The notes beneath the pieces were generated by a model. The model worked only from the letters and a program-made list of their open reading frames with translations, was not told where the DNA came from and ran no database searches. This document shows positions 1 through 8,808 of a DNA stretch of 64,000 nt, piece after piece (position 1 is the first letter of the stretch; every line of letters starts with the position of its first letter). The stretch is from an uncultured Micrococcales bacterium (GTDB taxonomy: Bacteria > Actinomycetota > Actinomycetes > Actinomycetales > Microbacteriaceae). The stretch spans positions 1 to 64,000 of the forward strand of contig CAIVWH010000024.1 of assembly GCA_903909605.1 (NCBI GenBank). The letters run 5' to 3'. The translations under genes and the position numbers were made by a program.

Positions 1-2127
1 CTTGTCGCCAAAACTTCTCTTTGGGCGATCACTGAACTTGCGGTCTCCGCCACGCGAACCGCCGCGTGAACCACCGTCGCGTGAGCTGCCACGCGAACCG
101 CCACGACCTCCGCCACGGCTGTCGCCGAAGTCGAGTGCATCCTGGGCTGGCGGTGGCGCAATTGGGCCGGCCAACTCTTCGAGCAGTGCGCTCGTTGGAC
201 GAACATCCGTGTAAAGACCGTCACGCTCGGCGCGATCGAGCATCTGCTCCATGCGACGACGACGGGTGCGCGGAATGAGTGTCACCACAGTTCCGGTTGC
301 TCCCGCACGACCGGTTCGACCGGCGCGGTGCAAGTAGGTCTTGTATTCCTCTGGTGGGTCAACCTGGATGACCAGAGCTACGTCGTCAACGTGGATGCCG
401 CGGGCCGCAACGTCGGTTGCAACTAGAACGCGAACGTTTCCGTTGATGAAGCGCTCGAGATTACGGTTGCGCTGGTTCTGATTTAGGTCACCGTGCAAAC
501 GTGCAGCAGGCACACCGGCTGCGGTCAGTGATTCACTCAAACGCTCTGCGGTCATCTTGGTTCGCGCAAAGATCAACGACTTACCGAAGCCCTGAACGAG
601 GCGCAATAGCACCTGCGAACGGTCTTCCTGGTCGACTAGCAAAACGCGGTGGATGATGTTTGTGGTGTCTTCTTCTTCGTTTGGAACTTCATACACGAAC
701 GGTGCAGGAAGGAATTCCTTGACCAGTGCGTCAACCTCTTTGTCGAGAGTTGCCGAGAAGAGCAGTTTCTGCGAGTCGCCGGTGGCACGCATGATGCGCT
801 TTACCGGCTCGATGAAGCCGAGGTCGCACATGTGGTCGGCCTCGTCAACGACGATGGTCTCAACTTCGCTGAGGTCCACGATTCCCTGAGCCATCAGGTC
901 TTCGAGGCGGCCCGGAGTTGCAACCACGATGTCGGTTCCGCGACTCATCGCGTTCTCCTGCTTGCGCTGAGGCACGCCGCCGTAAATGCAGGTGGTGTAG
1001 AAACCAACCGACTTAGCGAGCGTGTGCGCGGTGCGGTCGATCTGGTCGGCAAGTTCGCGAGTCGGCGCAAGGATGAGCGCGCGCGGCTTTCCTGGCTTGC
1101 GAGGCTGCGAACCTCCCGCAATCAACTTCATGATGACTGGAACGGTGAAGGCAACGGTCTTGCCCGAGCCGGTCTTGCCGCGGCCGAGCACATCCATGCC
1201 GCCAACGGCTGCTGGGATGGTCGCTGCCTGAATCGGGAACGGTGCCTCTGCCCCCATGGCTGCAAGGGCCATGACAAGCTTCGGATGTAGATCCATGTCG
1301 CCGAAGCTGCCGGCCATCTCGACGGTCGAAGCGTCAACGCTTTCTAGGCGCTCAAGCTTCTGGTCTTCGAAGAAAGCCTTCTTGTTTGGGTTTGCGCCAC
1401 GTGCGCGGTCGAAACTCTGGTCGCGGTCGCGATCGCGAGCCACGCGGTCGGCGCGGTGTGGTGCGCGCTCGCCGCGGTCTTCAAACTTGCGCGGTGCGCG
1501 CTCTCCGTCGAACTTTCGGGCTGGGCGATCTGCACGATCGTCGAACTTGCGAGCAGGACGGTCGCCGTCAAACTTGCGAGCTGGGCGGTCATCGCGCTCA
1601 AAGCGCGAGCCACGGGCTGGGCGGTCGGTGCGGTCTTCAAACTTGCGCGGTGCACGGTCGTCGTATGAACGAGCCGGGCGGTCATCGCGCTCAAAGCGCG
1701 AGCCGCGTGCTGGCTTTTCGCGTGGAGACCAGTCGCGACGTCCGTCGCTTGCGGTGCCTCGCGCCGGACGAGCTGGGCGCTCTCCGTCGAACTTGCGTGC
1801 TGGGCGCTCTCCGTCGAACTTGCGTGCTGGACGCTCGTCGTATGAACGAGCAGGACGCTCATCGCGCGAGCCTGCTGCTGCAGCGCGTGGCTTGCGTGCT
1901 GGACGTTCGTCGTCGAACTTGCGGTGAGGAGCACGACCGCCACGGCCGTCTTCCTTTGGCTTGAAAGTGCCCTTGGCCTTTGGCGCACCTGCACGCTTGG
2001 TAGCAGGCGCGGCATCCGAGCCACCCTTGCGGTGTGCCTTCTTAGGCGCTGCCGAAGAGCTTGCGGTTGATGTTTTCTTTGCGCCAGGCTTCGCGGCGCG
2101 CGCGTTTGTCTTGCCAATTTTTGGCAT
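1..2127 (-). CDS. DEAD-box ATP-dependent RNA helicase with RPAR-repeat N-terminal tail (3' end cut by window edge)
   Basis: The frame opens with ATG at 2127 and is still open after 709 codons at the left edge. Residues 1-62 are Lys/Ala-rich. About 62-235 hold some 14 copies of a (D/E)RPAR(K/S)(F/Y)D unit. A standard helicase core follows: Q motif FPIQAATIP (~299), TGSGKT (~318), PTRELA, DEAD (~426), SAT (~453) and HRAGRTGRAG (~600). The visible C-terminus is RGG/SRGG-rich. The family unwinds short RNA duplexes in ribosome assembly, mRNA decay and cold adaptation. The charged, probably disordered tails are inferred to bind RNA. Which DeaD/RhlE subgroup it belongs to is not clear from sequence alone. 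Confidence 0.95.
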   Translation of the reverse strand, partial: MPKIGKTNARAAKPGAKKTSTASSSAAPKKAHRKGGSDAAPATKRAGAPKAKGTFKPKEDGRGGRAPHRKFDDERPARKPRAAAAGSRDERPARSYDERPARKFDGERPARKFDGERPARPARGTASDGRRDWSPREKPARGSRFERDDRPARSYDDRAPRKFEDRTDRPARGSRFERDDRPARKFDGDRPARKFDDRADRPARKFDGERAPRKFEDRGERAPHRADRVARDRDRDQSFDRARGANPNKKAFFEDQKLERLESVDASTVEMAGSFGDMDLHPKLVMALAAMGAEAPFPIQAATIPAAVGGMDVLGRGKTGSGKTVAFTVPVIMKLIAGGSQPRKPGKPRALILAPTRELADQIDRTAHTLAKSVGFYTTCIYGGVPQRKQENAMSRGTDIVVATPGRLEDLMAQGIVDLSEVETIVVDEADHMCDLGFIEPVKRIMRATGDSQKLLFSATLDKEVDALVKEFLPAPFVYEVPNEEEDTTNIIHRVLLVDQEDRSQVLLRLVQGFGKSLIFARTKMTAERLSESLTAAGVPAARLHGDLNQNQRNRNLERFINGNVRVLVATDVAARGIHVDDVALVIQVDPPEEYKTYLHRAGRTGRAGATGTVVTLIPRTRRRRMEQMLDRAERDGLYTDVRPTSALLEELAGPIAPPPAQDALDFGDSRGGGRGGSRGSSRDGGSRGGSRGGDRKFSDRPKRSFGDK
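1440..1930. repeat. Degenerate in-frame tandem repeat inside the helicase gene
   Basis: On the minus strand about 14 units of roughly 24-36 bp encode variants of ERPARKFDG, DRPARSYD, DRPARGSRFE and ERAPRKFE. Some adjacent units are nearly identical in DNA (for example around 1775-1830), which points to recent slippage or unequal crossing-over. Other units have drifted. There are no unique spacers, so this is not a CRISPR array. Confidence 0.85.
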
Positions 2128-2282
2128 TTTGATACCTATTTTTCGTTGTGATCACTAGCCAAATGCCAGAGATCAAGCGCAACGATGCGGATCAATGCAA
2201 ACGACTACCATCGGCAAATCGCCGAATAACTCAAGCCTAGGTGAGCTGGGTCGAAATGAACAGGTTTATTTTGACCGAATTG

Positions 2283-2534
2283 TTACTTGAGCAGGCCACG
2301 AACCGTGAGTTCTGCGTGAAGCTCGGCATCGGTCGGCTCGACCAAGAACTTGCCATCGGCAAACTGAATCACCGGGATGTTCTTACGGCCGGCAATCTCT
2401 TCGGCCTTAGCCGCGAACTCTGGGAACTGCTCGACGTTCTTCTCGTCAAACTCGACACCGAGGGTGTTCATGAGCGACTTCGAACGACGGCAGTCACTGC
2501 ACCAGTCGGCTCCGTAGTAGGTAATCTCGCTCAT
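2283..2534 (-). CDS. Glutaredoxin-like protein (mycoredoxin type)
   Basis: 83 residues with a thioredoxin fold. The redox motif C12-S-D-C15 sits in YGADWCSDCRR, and the cis-Pro of the fold is P54 (NIPV). Actinobacterial glutaredoxin-like proteins of this length reduce mycothiol mixed disulfides. The CSDC motif differs from the CGYC of characterised mycoredoxin-1, so the exact partner is open. The ATG at 2534 follows a purine-rich AAAGGGAAAG ribosome site. It stands alone between the helicase and a HAD gene. If it is a mycoredoxin it could recycle the mycothiol-dependent arsenate reductase encoded at 49015-49422 (inference). Confidence 0.85.
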   Translation of the reverse strand: MSEITYYGADWCSDCRRSKSLMNTLGVEFDEKNVEQFPEFAAKAEEIAGRKNIPVIQFADGKFLVEPTDAELHAELTVRGLLK

Positions 2535-2574
2535 TTTCTTTCCCTTTTGTTCCTTGGATGCTCATCCCGAGGGA

Positions 2575-3222
2575 TCAGCGCAATCGATTTCTATCAGGAA
2601 TAGTAAGCACTTCGCCGTCAAAAGTTATTCCCGAAAGGTCACGAATCACGATGTCGGCCTCGGTTTGCAGGGCGCGCTCGCCGATTCCGACAATTAGACC
2701 AACCCCGGCCTCGGCGGCGGCCTCGACACCGGCAGCCGCATCCTCGAAGACCACGCAGTCAGCGGGGTCGAAGCCCAGGCGCTCGGCGCCAAGCAGGTAT
2801 GGGTCTGGCGCTGGTTTGCCGCTCTTCACGTCGGCCGCCGTCACCAGCTCGGCCGGCACCGGGATGCCCGCGGCCAACAGCCTGGCCCGCCCAAGGTTCG
2901 GATTCGCCGAGGTCACGACGATCCAGCATCCGGGCTTTAGTGACCGAGTGAGTTCGACGGCCCCCGCGAGCGCGATGGTTTGCCCGGCCGAGTCCTGCTC
3001 GAGCTGGTTGATCCGATTGTTGGCCTCTTCGAACAGCTCGGGCGATGCAATCCAGTCGCGAACCATGTCCTCTGCGCGACGGCCGGCGTTGGCCGAATCA
3101 TCCCAGTTCATGTGAGGTGCATATTCGCTGCACCACTGCCCCCAGGCCACAATCGCGGCGCAGTGCGAGTCGACAAGAACCCCGTCGTTGTCGAAAAGCA
3201 GGCCGCTGGCAAAGTATTTCAT
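2575..3222 (-). CDS. HAD-superfamily sugar-phosphatase-like hydrolase
   Basis: 215 residues with HAD subfamily IA motifs: motif I DNDGVLVDS with nucleophile D11 and acid D13, motif II VVTSANP, motif III lysine in SGKPAPDP, and motif IV FEDAAAG. This is the pattern of beta-phosphoglucomutase/2-deoxyglucose-6-phosphatase relatives. The ATG at 3222 was chosen because the fold begins there; the in-frame ATG at 3309 would read into the divergent sugar-kinase gene. The 49-bp gap to that gene must carry both promoters. Pairing with a PfkB kinase suggests sugar-phosphate metabolism, but the substrate cannot be read from the sequence. Confidence 0.85.
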   Translation of the reverse strand: MKYFASGLLFDNDGVLVDSHCAAIVAWGQWCSEYAPHMNWDDSANAGRRAEDMVRDWIASPELFEEANNRINQLEQDSAGQTIALAGAVELTRSLKPGCWIVVTSANPNLGRARLLAAGIPVPAELVTAADVKSGKPAPDPYLLGAERLGFDPADCVVFEDAAAGVEAAAEAGVGLIVGIGERALQTEADIVIRDLSGITFDGEVLTIPDRNRLR

Positions 3223-3259
3223 CTTGGCAGTAACGCTACATTGCCTGCGGCGCGCTAAA

Positions 3260-3265
3260 TAGACT
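3260..3265 (+). promoter_or_regulatory. Leaderless -10 (TAGACT) for the PfkB kinase gene
   Basis: TAGACT lies exactly 6 nt before the ATG at 3272, with no Shine-Dalgarno between. The transcript is inferred to start at the start codon. Confidence 0.6.
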
Positions 3266-3271
3266 GACCGC

Positions 3272-4246
3272 ATGATTCTGGTCATCGGCGAAGCCCTCAT
3301 CGATCTCATCGAAAACCGCTACCAGGCCGGTGGCTTCAACGCCGTGGTCGGTGGCGCAAACGCAAACGTAGCGCTGGCCCTTGCCCGTCGCGGCACACCG
3401 CATCAGTTCCTCGGCCGCATCTCAAACGATCGGTTCGGCAAAATCATCCGCGAGCGCCTCGCAAGCAACCAGGTTTCGCTCGAACATTCCATCAACACGG
3501 ATGAACTAACCACGCTCGCCGTGGTCAGCATCGACTCGGCCGGCGTGCCCTCCTATTCGTTCTACGTGAACGGCACCGCCGACTGGGGCTGGACCCCCGC
3601 GGAGTTGCCAACCGACGTGGAACTTGAAAACATGCACGCCACCGCAATTCAGTTCGGCTGCCTGACTATGGCGATGCAGCCATCCTCGTCGGTGATCGAA
3701 GCCTGGGCGCGCTCGCATTTCGAGCAAAACTCGGTGACCATCTCGCACGACATCAACATGCGGCCGGCACTTGGCTTCGAAGCTGCGGCAGAGCGCATCC
3801 GAGTTGAAAGACTCAACTCGATCTCGCACCTAATCAAGGCAAGCGATGAAGACATCAATTGGCTCTATGGGCTGGATGAAGGTTCGAGTGTCGACGAGAT
3901 CGTTCGCGACTGGATAGGCGACAGTCAGCGCGTGGTGATGGTCACCCGAGGCGCCGAGGGCACGTCGATCTACCGTGCAGATCGCCGAATCGATGTTGCA
4001 TCACGCAAAATCAACGTGGTCGACACCGTTGGAGCCGGCGACACTTTCTGCGCCAACCTGCTTGGTCAGCTCAGCGATGTCGATGCGCTCGGCAGCGACC
4101 CGTTCGACCGCTTCGCCAATCTGAGTGACGAGGCCTTCGCAGAGTTTGCGAGGGTGGCCTCGGTCTCTGCCTCGATTACCTGCGAGCGCGCCGGATGTGA
4201 GCCGCCCACGCTCGAGGATTTGTCTGCGACTCTGCGTAGTCTGTAA
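3272..4246 (+). CDS. PfkB-family carbohydrate kinase (fructokinase/ribokinase-like)
   Basis: 324 residues, the normal family length. The N-terminal substrate signature GGANANVALALARRG is at about 27-41. The C-terminal ATP signature DTVGAGDTF contains catalytic base D257. Family members phosphorylate furanose sugars or related compounds with ATP in the cytosol. The gene is divergent from a HAD phosphatase and is followed after 3 bp by a membrane-protein gene, so those two are probably co-transcribed. Fructose is the most likely substrate from general resemblance, but this is not resolved. Confidence 0.9.
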   Translation: MILVIGEALIDLIENRYQAGGFNAVVGGANANVALALARRGTPHQFLGRISNDRFGKIIRERLASNQVSLEHSINTDELTTLAVVSIDSAGVPSYSFYVNGTADWGWTPAELPTDVELENMHATAIQFGCLTMAMQPSSSVIEAWARSHFEQNSVTISHDINMRPALGFEAAAERIRVERLNSISHLIKASDEDINWLYGLDEGSSVDEIVRDWIGDSQRVVMVTRGAEGTSIYRADRRIDVASRKINVVDTVGAGDTFCANLLGQLSDVDALGSDPFDRFANLSDEAFAEFARVASVSASITCERAGCEPPTLEDLSATLRSL

Positions 4247-4249
4247 GGC

Positions 4250-4735
4250 ATGAACTCAAACTCTTTGCTTGCTGCCCTGCTTCTTGTGTTGGGCCTGGCC
4301 ATCGTGCAGGTCATGATGGTGGCACGCACCGCCCGCAGGAAAGGCCGAAGCGGCAAGGCATGGGGTGTCTACACCTTGGTTTCTCCGGTGATCGCCACCG
4401 GATTTGCGCTCTTCCTCAGGCCTCGATCGACAACTTCGCCGCAGAGCCCCGAACCCCTGAGCTCAGGCACCGGGTTTCTTGGGGCAGCTGGCACCGCGCG
4501 CGCCTATCGCACCAAGCCGCTGTCCATCCTGGCTTACATCGGCGGAATCGCGGTTCAGCTCTGGGCCTTCAACACCCTGCCAATCACAGACACCATGAGC
4601 GACCAGCAGATCGTTGATGCCCTCTCGGGCAGCGCAGGCGTCGGGGCCATTCTGCTTATCGGCGCAGGCATGCTGCTGATGATTGCCGCTGTGGCGAACG
4701 AAAAGTTCAGCGTCGGCGAACCTTCGGTTCAGTAG
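4250..4735 (+). CDS. Small four-helix membrane protein, function unknown
   Basis: 161 residues with four predicted membrane segments at about 4-24, 39-57, 96-116 and 131-151. A basic stretch (TARRKGRSGK) follows helix 1 and a Ser/Pro/Thr-rich linker separates helices 2 and 3. No family is recognised. It starts 3 bp after the PfkB stop, so co-transcription with that kinase is likely. Nothing in the sequence indicates transport or enzymatic motifs. Confidence 0.75.
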   Translation: MNSNSLLAALLLVLGLAIVQVMMVARTARRKGRSGKAWGVYTLVSPVIATGFALFLRPRSTTSPQSPEPLSSGTGFLGAAGTARAYRTKPLSILAYIGGIAVQLWAFNTLPITDTMSDQQIVDALSGSAGVGAILLIGAGMLLMIAAVANEKFSVGEPSVQ

Positions 4736-4900
4736 TCGACCCAATTCCGCCAGCGGCGAACTAAGCCGCTATTGGGGAAGAAAGCCGCTCGGCGTTTCGT
4801 TTCACCTAAATGTCGGGGGTTGGGTGCAACATTGCAATTCTCACAAAACCACCGGTCGGGGCCTCACCCCGTGATCGGTCGACCGCAAAGGAGCTTGCAA

Positions 4901-6370
4901 ATGGATGAATTTGACTACCGCGGCTGGGCTCGCCGCGAAGAAGCGGCCGACTGGGACGACATCACTTCGGGCACCAAAGAACAGCGCGCCGATGCCCTGC
5001 TAAACCGCGCTCAGAACATTGGCCTCTACGAGCCGCACCAACTCGAGCGCGTCATCGGCTACCTCGGCGCTGCCGTCGAGATCAATCGCGAGATTCGTCG
5101 CTCGATTGAGCTGTTCCAATGCCTTCAGATGCTGGCCGAGGCCTACACCAAGCTCAATCGCTGGGATGAGAGCCTCGAAATTCTCGACGACGCCATCCTG
5201 GTTGCTGCTAACGACCTGCAAGACGACCGCATGCGCGCTACCGCGCTCGGCTGGCGTTCGTGGGTCTGCCAGAGCAAGCACGACTACCGCGCCGCGGCGA
5301 AGGGTTATGAGAACACCTCAGAGTTCTCGCGCATCTCGCGCCCAGAATACGCAGCTCGCGACATGAACTATTCGGCCAAGTCCTGGACAATGGTCGGCGA
5401 ATTCGATCACGCAATTGCTGCGGCACTCAAGGCGCTAGAGCTCGCTCGCGAAACCGATCGACTCTGCGATGCGGTTGATGCTCACAACATGTTGACCTAC
5501 TGCTATGCCCGCAAGAACGAAAAACAACTTGCGCGCAAGCACTTCGACCTTGCAAAATCCATCTTTGAAGTAGGCGGCTCAGGGCAAATCAGCTCAGAGA
5601 TCGGCTCGCGCGCCAAAGCCTGGCTCGCAGTCGCAGAGGGCAACTTCGTTGAAGCCGAGCGACTCTTCGTCGAGGCAATTGAAACGCAACGTCGCTCGCG
5701 CGACTCCGAGGGTGCCGCCAATTCAACCTTTGGTCGCGCAGTCTGCGCATACCAAGTCGACGATTACGAACGCGCACTCGAATTGCTGAAGTCAATCATC
5801 GACTCGGCCGAGCAGATTCGCATGAACGCCGACTACATCGAGATCGGCAAGCTCTGCGAAGAAATCTGCGAATACAGCGGTCAAAACTGGCTCGAGGCGC
5901 TCGACATTTGGCGTCGCATTGGTTCAACTATGAAAGCCAACGACCCGTTCAACGAAGACATCGAGTTCTGCAAGATGCGAATAGTCGTGCTTGAGGCCAA
6001 ACTCAGCGAAGACCCGGGGCGCAAGGTCGAGTTACTACGCGAACTGCGCGACGAAATGGGCGACATGTTCTTCAGCCAGTTCGATGCGCTTAGCCAGCTG
6101 GGCCACGCCCTGATTTCCTGCCTAAAGGCCAGCGAGGCTATTCGCCTTGCCGAAGAAGCCTTGGCGCTTCCACAGATGCGCGAGAAATACGCAGAGTTCG
6201 ACTGCAACTGGCTCGAAATCAAGGCAAAGGCACTCGAGGCGCTTGGCGACTATGCCGGCGCCAAGCTTGCCGCCCAGGCCGCATTCGACGGCTACTTCGA
6301 TCTCGACGAGAACGAATCGGCTAAGGCCATGCGAGAGATGGTGCAGCGCCTGGCAAACCAGGCCGCCTAG
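4901..6370 (+). CDS. TPR-repeat protein, function unknown
   Basis: 489 residues, almost entirely helical tetratricopeptide-type repeats (for example around 75-115, 155-225, 245-330 and 375-475), with an acidic start MDEFDYRGW. There is no signal peptide, membrane segment or enzyme motif, so it is inferred to be a cytosolic scaffold or protein-interaction module. The ATG at 4901 is chosen because AAAGGAGC stands 9 nt upstream; an in-frame ATG at 4772 lacks such a site and adds a low-quality 43-residue leader. The 160 bp before it hold the palindrome GGTCGACC (4877-4884) and no other gene. Confidence 0.8.
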   Translation: MDEFDYRGWARREEAADWDDITSGTKEQRADALLNRAQNIGLYEPHQLERVIGYLGAAVEINREIRRSIELFQCLQMLAEAYTKLNRWDESLEILDDAILVAANDLQDDRMRATALGWRSWVCQSKHDYRAAAKGYENTSEFSRISRPEYAARDMNYSAKSWTMVGEFDHAIAAALKALELARETDRLCDAVDAHNMLTYCYARKNEKQLARKHFDLAKSIFEVGGSGQISSEIGSRAKAWLAVAEGNFVEAERLFVEAIETQRRSRDSEGAANSTFGRAVCAYQVDDYERALELLKSIIDSAEQIRMNADYIEIGKLCEEICEYSGQNWLEALDIWRRIGSTMKANDPFNEDIEFCKMRIVVLEAKLSEDPGRKVELLRELRDEMGDMFFSQFDALSQLGHALISCLKASEAIRLAEEALALPQMREKYAEFDCNWLEIKAKALEALGDYAGAKLAAQAAFDGYFDLDENESAKAMREMVQRLANQAA

Positions 6371-6394
6371 ATTTGCGGGTGGTTTTTCGCAAGC

Positions 6395-8158
6395 CTAATT
6401 AACAACAAGCTTGGCGTTGAACTGGTTTCGCTGGTCGTCACCCTTACCCAGACTCCAGCTCAGCGTTAGCTCGTCGAATAGTGCGGTTCCGAAACCTGGC
6501 TTTGTTGCGGCAGCGCCGACCTCGAAGTTACTTCCGTTGTTGCTCACTCGCAATTCAACGATGTCGTTCACCAATTCTGCCGACACCTCAATCTCGGATG
6601 CCTTCGAATGCTTCACGCCGTTTGACACGGCCTCGCGTGCCACCTCGATGAACGCCTCATTGAAATCGGAATCGCGCTTGGCAAGTAAAAACACGCTTTT
6701 GTCGACTTTCAAATAGATCTCGCAGGTGCCAGACCAAACATCAACTATCTGACGAAGCACCTCGCGAAGCGAAGGTGACTGCTGCTTTTCAAAGTCGAGT
6801 TCAACGAGTGCGGCTCGCAATTCGCCACTTACTCGCTCCACTAGTGCGGTGTTTATGCGCTTGGCCTGTGACAGCCGAATTGCAGACGCGTAGAGTCGAG
6901 CCTGAATCGGACCGTGCAGCACAGTGGCCACCTTGCGGCGATAGAGCCAAAGTTCGCGACGCGCCCCTGAAGTGAGCTTCTCGAGTCGATCGTTGATTAC
7001 CTCGAGGGAGCGAGTTGCCGACTCACGTTGCAACTGAAGAATCTGCACGATGAAGAAGGCGGTTCCGATCACAACCACAAAAGTTGTCACTTTGCCGGCA
7101 ACATATTTGCCCTGAGTGAAAGGGCTGATCATGATTGCCAGGTCAACAATGAACCCGATCACTGCATAGCTAAGGATGTGCACGAAAAATGCGCGGTCCT
7201 GCTTTAGAAACAATTTCGCCATACTCACGCGAGCAATCGCTAGCAGGCAAAACGTAAGCACCGCCAGAATCGCAAGTTGCTTAGGGGCGCTCGTCAAACC
7301 AAACGAGTGGAAAGCGGCTGAGGCCGTTAGCACCAGCATGAACAGGGTCATCCACAGAGGGGTGAAAAGCCTGCCGACTGAGACGGGCTCGGCCAGCCTT
7401 GCAAACAACCTGAACTTAGCCTTTGGCTTACCGGTCAGCGCGAGCAAGCCACTGTCCTGGCTGTCTGAAATTGCCAGCGAAAGCGGGCGAATCTCTTGAT
7501 CTACCGCGCTCTTCAGGCTCGCCACGGCCTCGGCGACCGAGCCCGAAACCCGACTGGCCGAAACCTTGGCAATCAACTCTTCAACCATCGGATAAACCAG
7601 TGCCTTTACCCGACCGGCCAACTCGGCCTTCTGCACGGCCAGCTTTTCGCGAAGGTTAATCAGGGCATCCTGCAGGTTGAGCATTTGTTGCTCGAGTTCA
7701 TCTGCTTTGGCGCCGGTGCGAACCGCATTTGAGACCAAAACCGTCACCTGTGCGAGCAGGAACAGCGAATAGACCATCGAGCCAAAGACTCGGTAGGGGA
7801 ATTGATCGGTGGTCACCGCCCCAATAGATAGGCCAAAGAAGTAAATAGTGACTCCACGCGCCAAACCGGCGAGGGCAAAAACTGCCAGAACCGCAAACAG
7901 AGAGAGTCGACGCGAATTCAAGAAGATGAATCGGCCGACAATCAAAACTGCGACAGCCGCTGCGTATCCAGCCGTTGAGATTGCGAGCCAATCCCGGAAG
8001 CTGCCAAACGTGCGGTTGGTGTCATTGATGACGTTAGTGAGAATCGCCAGCAGTCCAAACCCGGCCATGGTCTCAAAGTAAAACGAGTATGGGCTGGCAA
8101 TCAGTCGAAAAAAGCGCGCAGGCGAGGTTCGGTCAAGCAACAATGGGTTTGACATCAT
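6395..8158 (-). CDS. Membrane sensor histidine kinase of unusual architecture
   Basis: 587 residues. Four N-terminal membrane segments (~30-145) are followed by a coiled coil (150-185), a soluble stretch, a second group of four segments (~268-372), and then a kinase core. The likely phospho-acceptor is H415 in VLHGPIQARL. The N-box is REAVSNGVKHS (N513). The G1 box reads NNGSN at about 540, lacking the usual aspartate, and a later G-rich loop is PGFGTAL. This resembles NarL/LiaS-type kinases with a degenerate ATP lid. The start overlaps the stop of the upstream response regulator (ATGA, 8155-8158), so the two are translationally coupled. The stimulus is unknown. Confidence 0.8.
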   Translation of the reverse strand: MMSNPLLLDRTSPARFFRLIASPYSFYFETMAGFGLLAILTNVINDTNRTFGSFRDWLAISTAGYAAAVAVLIVGRFIFLNSRRLSLFAVLAVFALAGLARGVTIYFFGLSIGAVTTDQFPYRVFGSMVYSLFLLAQVTVLVSNAVRTGAKADELEQQMLNLQDALINLREKLAVQKAELAGRVKALVYPMVEELIAKVSASRVSGSVAEAVASLKSAVDQEIRPLSLAISDSQDSGLLALTGKPKAKFRLFARLAEPVSVGRLFTPLWMTLFMLVLTASAAFHSFGLTSAPKQLAILAVLTFCLLAIARVSMAKLFLKQDRAFFVHILSYAVIGFIVDLAIMISPFTQGKYVAGKVTTFVVVIGTAFFIVQILQLQRESATRSLEVINDRLEKLTSGARRELWLYRRKVATVLHGPIQARLYASAIRLSQAKRINTALVERVSGELRAALVELDFEKQQSPSLREVLRQIVDVWSGTCEIYLKVDKSVFLLAKRDSDFNEAFIEVAREAVSNGVKHSKASEIEVSAELVNDIVELRVSNNGSNFEVGAAATKPGFGTALFDELTLSWSLGKGDDQRNQFNAKLVVN

Positions 8159-8796
8159 TCACCCGGTCGCGTTGCCCAAAAGAATTGTTTTGCCGCTTCA
8201 ACGCGAGCGTTACCTTCGGCCTGCACATCGATGCCAAGCGATTCGAAAGTGCGACCGATGATTGCCTCTACCGCGCGAACGCTGCTGTTGCGGGCCTCTG
8301 CGATTTGGTTGTTGGTCAAACCGGATGCAATCTGCCGAAGAATCTCAATCTGCTTGCGTGATAGCTCGGCGAAGGGGCGATCTTTTGAAAGGTCGTGACG
8401 GAACTGGCTGACATCTTCGGCTTTCAGCACCGCGTTCAGTGCATCGACAAGAGTGTTTCCATCCGAGAGATTTGACTTGCGCAAGTAGGCAGCCTGTCGA
8501 GGCACAGCGGTCGAGTCTTTGCCTGCCAACCGAGGGTCTGGAAGGTTGGTCAGAAAGACGATGCCCGTTTCTGGGCTGTCGGCCAGGATAGCCTCAGCCA
8601 GGTCAAACCCATCCGGGCCAGGGCCAAGCTCGATGTCTACAACCATGCCGTCGGGGTCGACGGCCGCAAACGCACGCTTGGCATCGGCGGCATTTGCTGC
8701 TGTAGTCACACTGAAACCGGCGCCCTCGAGGGTCTTGCCGATCAGGTCGCGCAAGAACGACTCGTTCTCAACGACGATGATGTGTCTGGCCAGCAT
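8155..8796 (-). CDS. NarL/LuxR-family response regulator
   Basis: 213 residues. The receiver domain spans about 1-125 with phospho-acceptor D54 (VVDIELG) and conserved K107. A LuxR-type helix-turn-helix is at about 143-195 (LSRKQIEILRQIASGLTNNQIAE). The N-terminal acidic cluster reads VENES, with one acidic pair member replaced. It is coupled by ATGA overlap to the kinase gene downstream. It begins 9 bp after the decarboxylase stop but carries its own leaderless promoter there. Targets are unknown; the neighbouring decarboxylase is one candidate. Confidence 0.88.
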   Translation of the reverse strand: MLARHIIVVENESFLRDLIGKTLEGAGFSVTTAANAADAKRAFAAVDPDGMVVDIELGPGPDGFDLAEAILADSPETGIVFLTNLPDPRLAGKDSTAVPRQAAYLRKSNLSDGNTLVDALNAVLKAEDVSQFRHDLSKDRPFAELSRKQIEILRQIASGLTNNQIAEARNSSVRAVEAIIGRTFESLGIDVQAEGNARVEAAKQFFWATRPGE

Positions 8797-8802
8797 GTCT
8801 AA

Positions 8803-8808
8803 AGCCTA
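8803..8808 (-). promoter_or_regulatory. Leaderless -10 (TAGGCT) for the response regulator, overlapping the decarboxylase stop codon
   Basis: On the minus strand TAGGCT lies 6 nt before the ATG at 8796. Its first three bases are the TAG stop of the upstream decarboxylase. Confidence 0.55.

Noticed and set aside
1440-1930. Possible CRISPR array or satellite DNA
   Set aside because: Units are in frame, encode a coherent RPAR repeat and have no unique spacers.
2-2158. Several open frames on the plus strand and one on the minus strand (1344-2117), rich in Arg/Ser
   Set aside because: They are antisense or out-of-frame shadows of the helicase gene. The true frame runs from ATG 2127 through the left edge and contains all DEAD-box motifs.
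6371-6394. TTGCG/CGCAA hairpin between the TPR and kinase genes as a terminator
   Set aside because: A five-base stem with a long loop and no proper T-tract is too weak to call.
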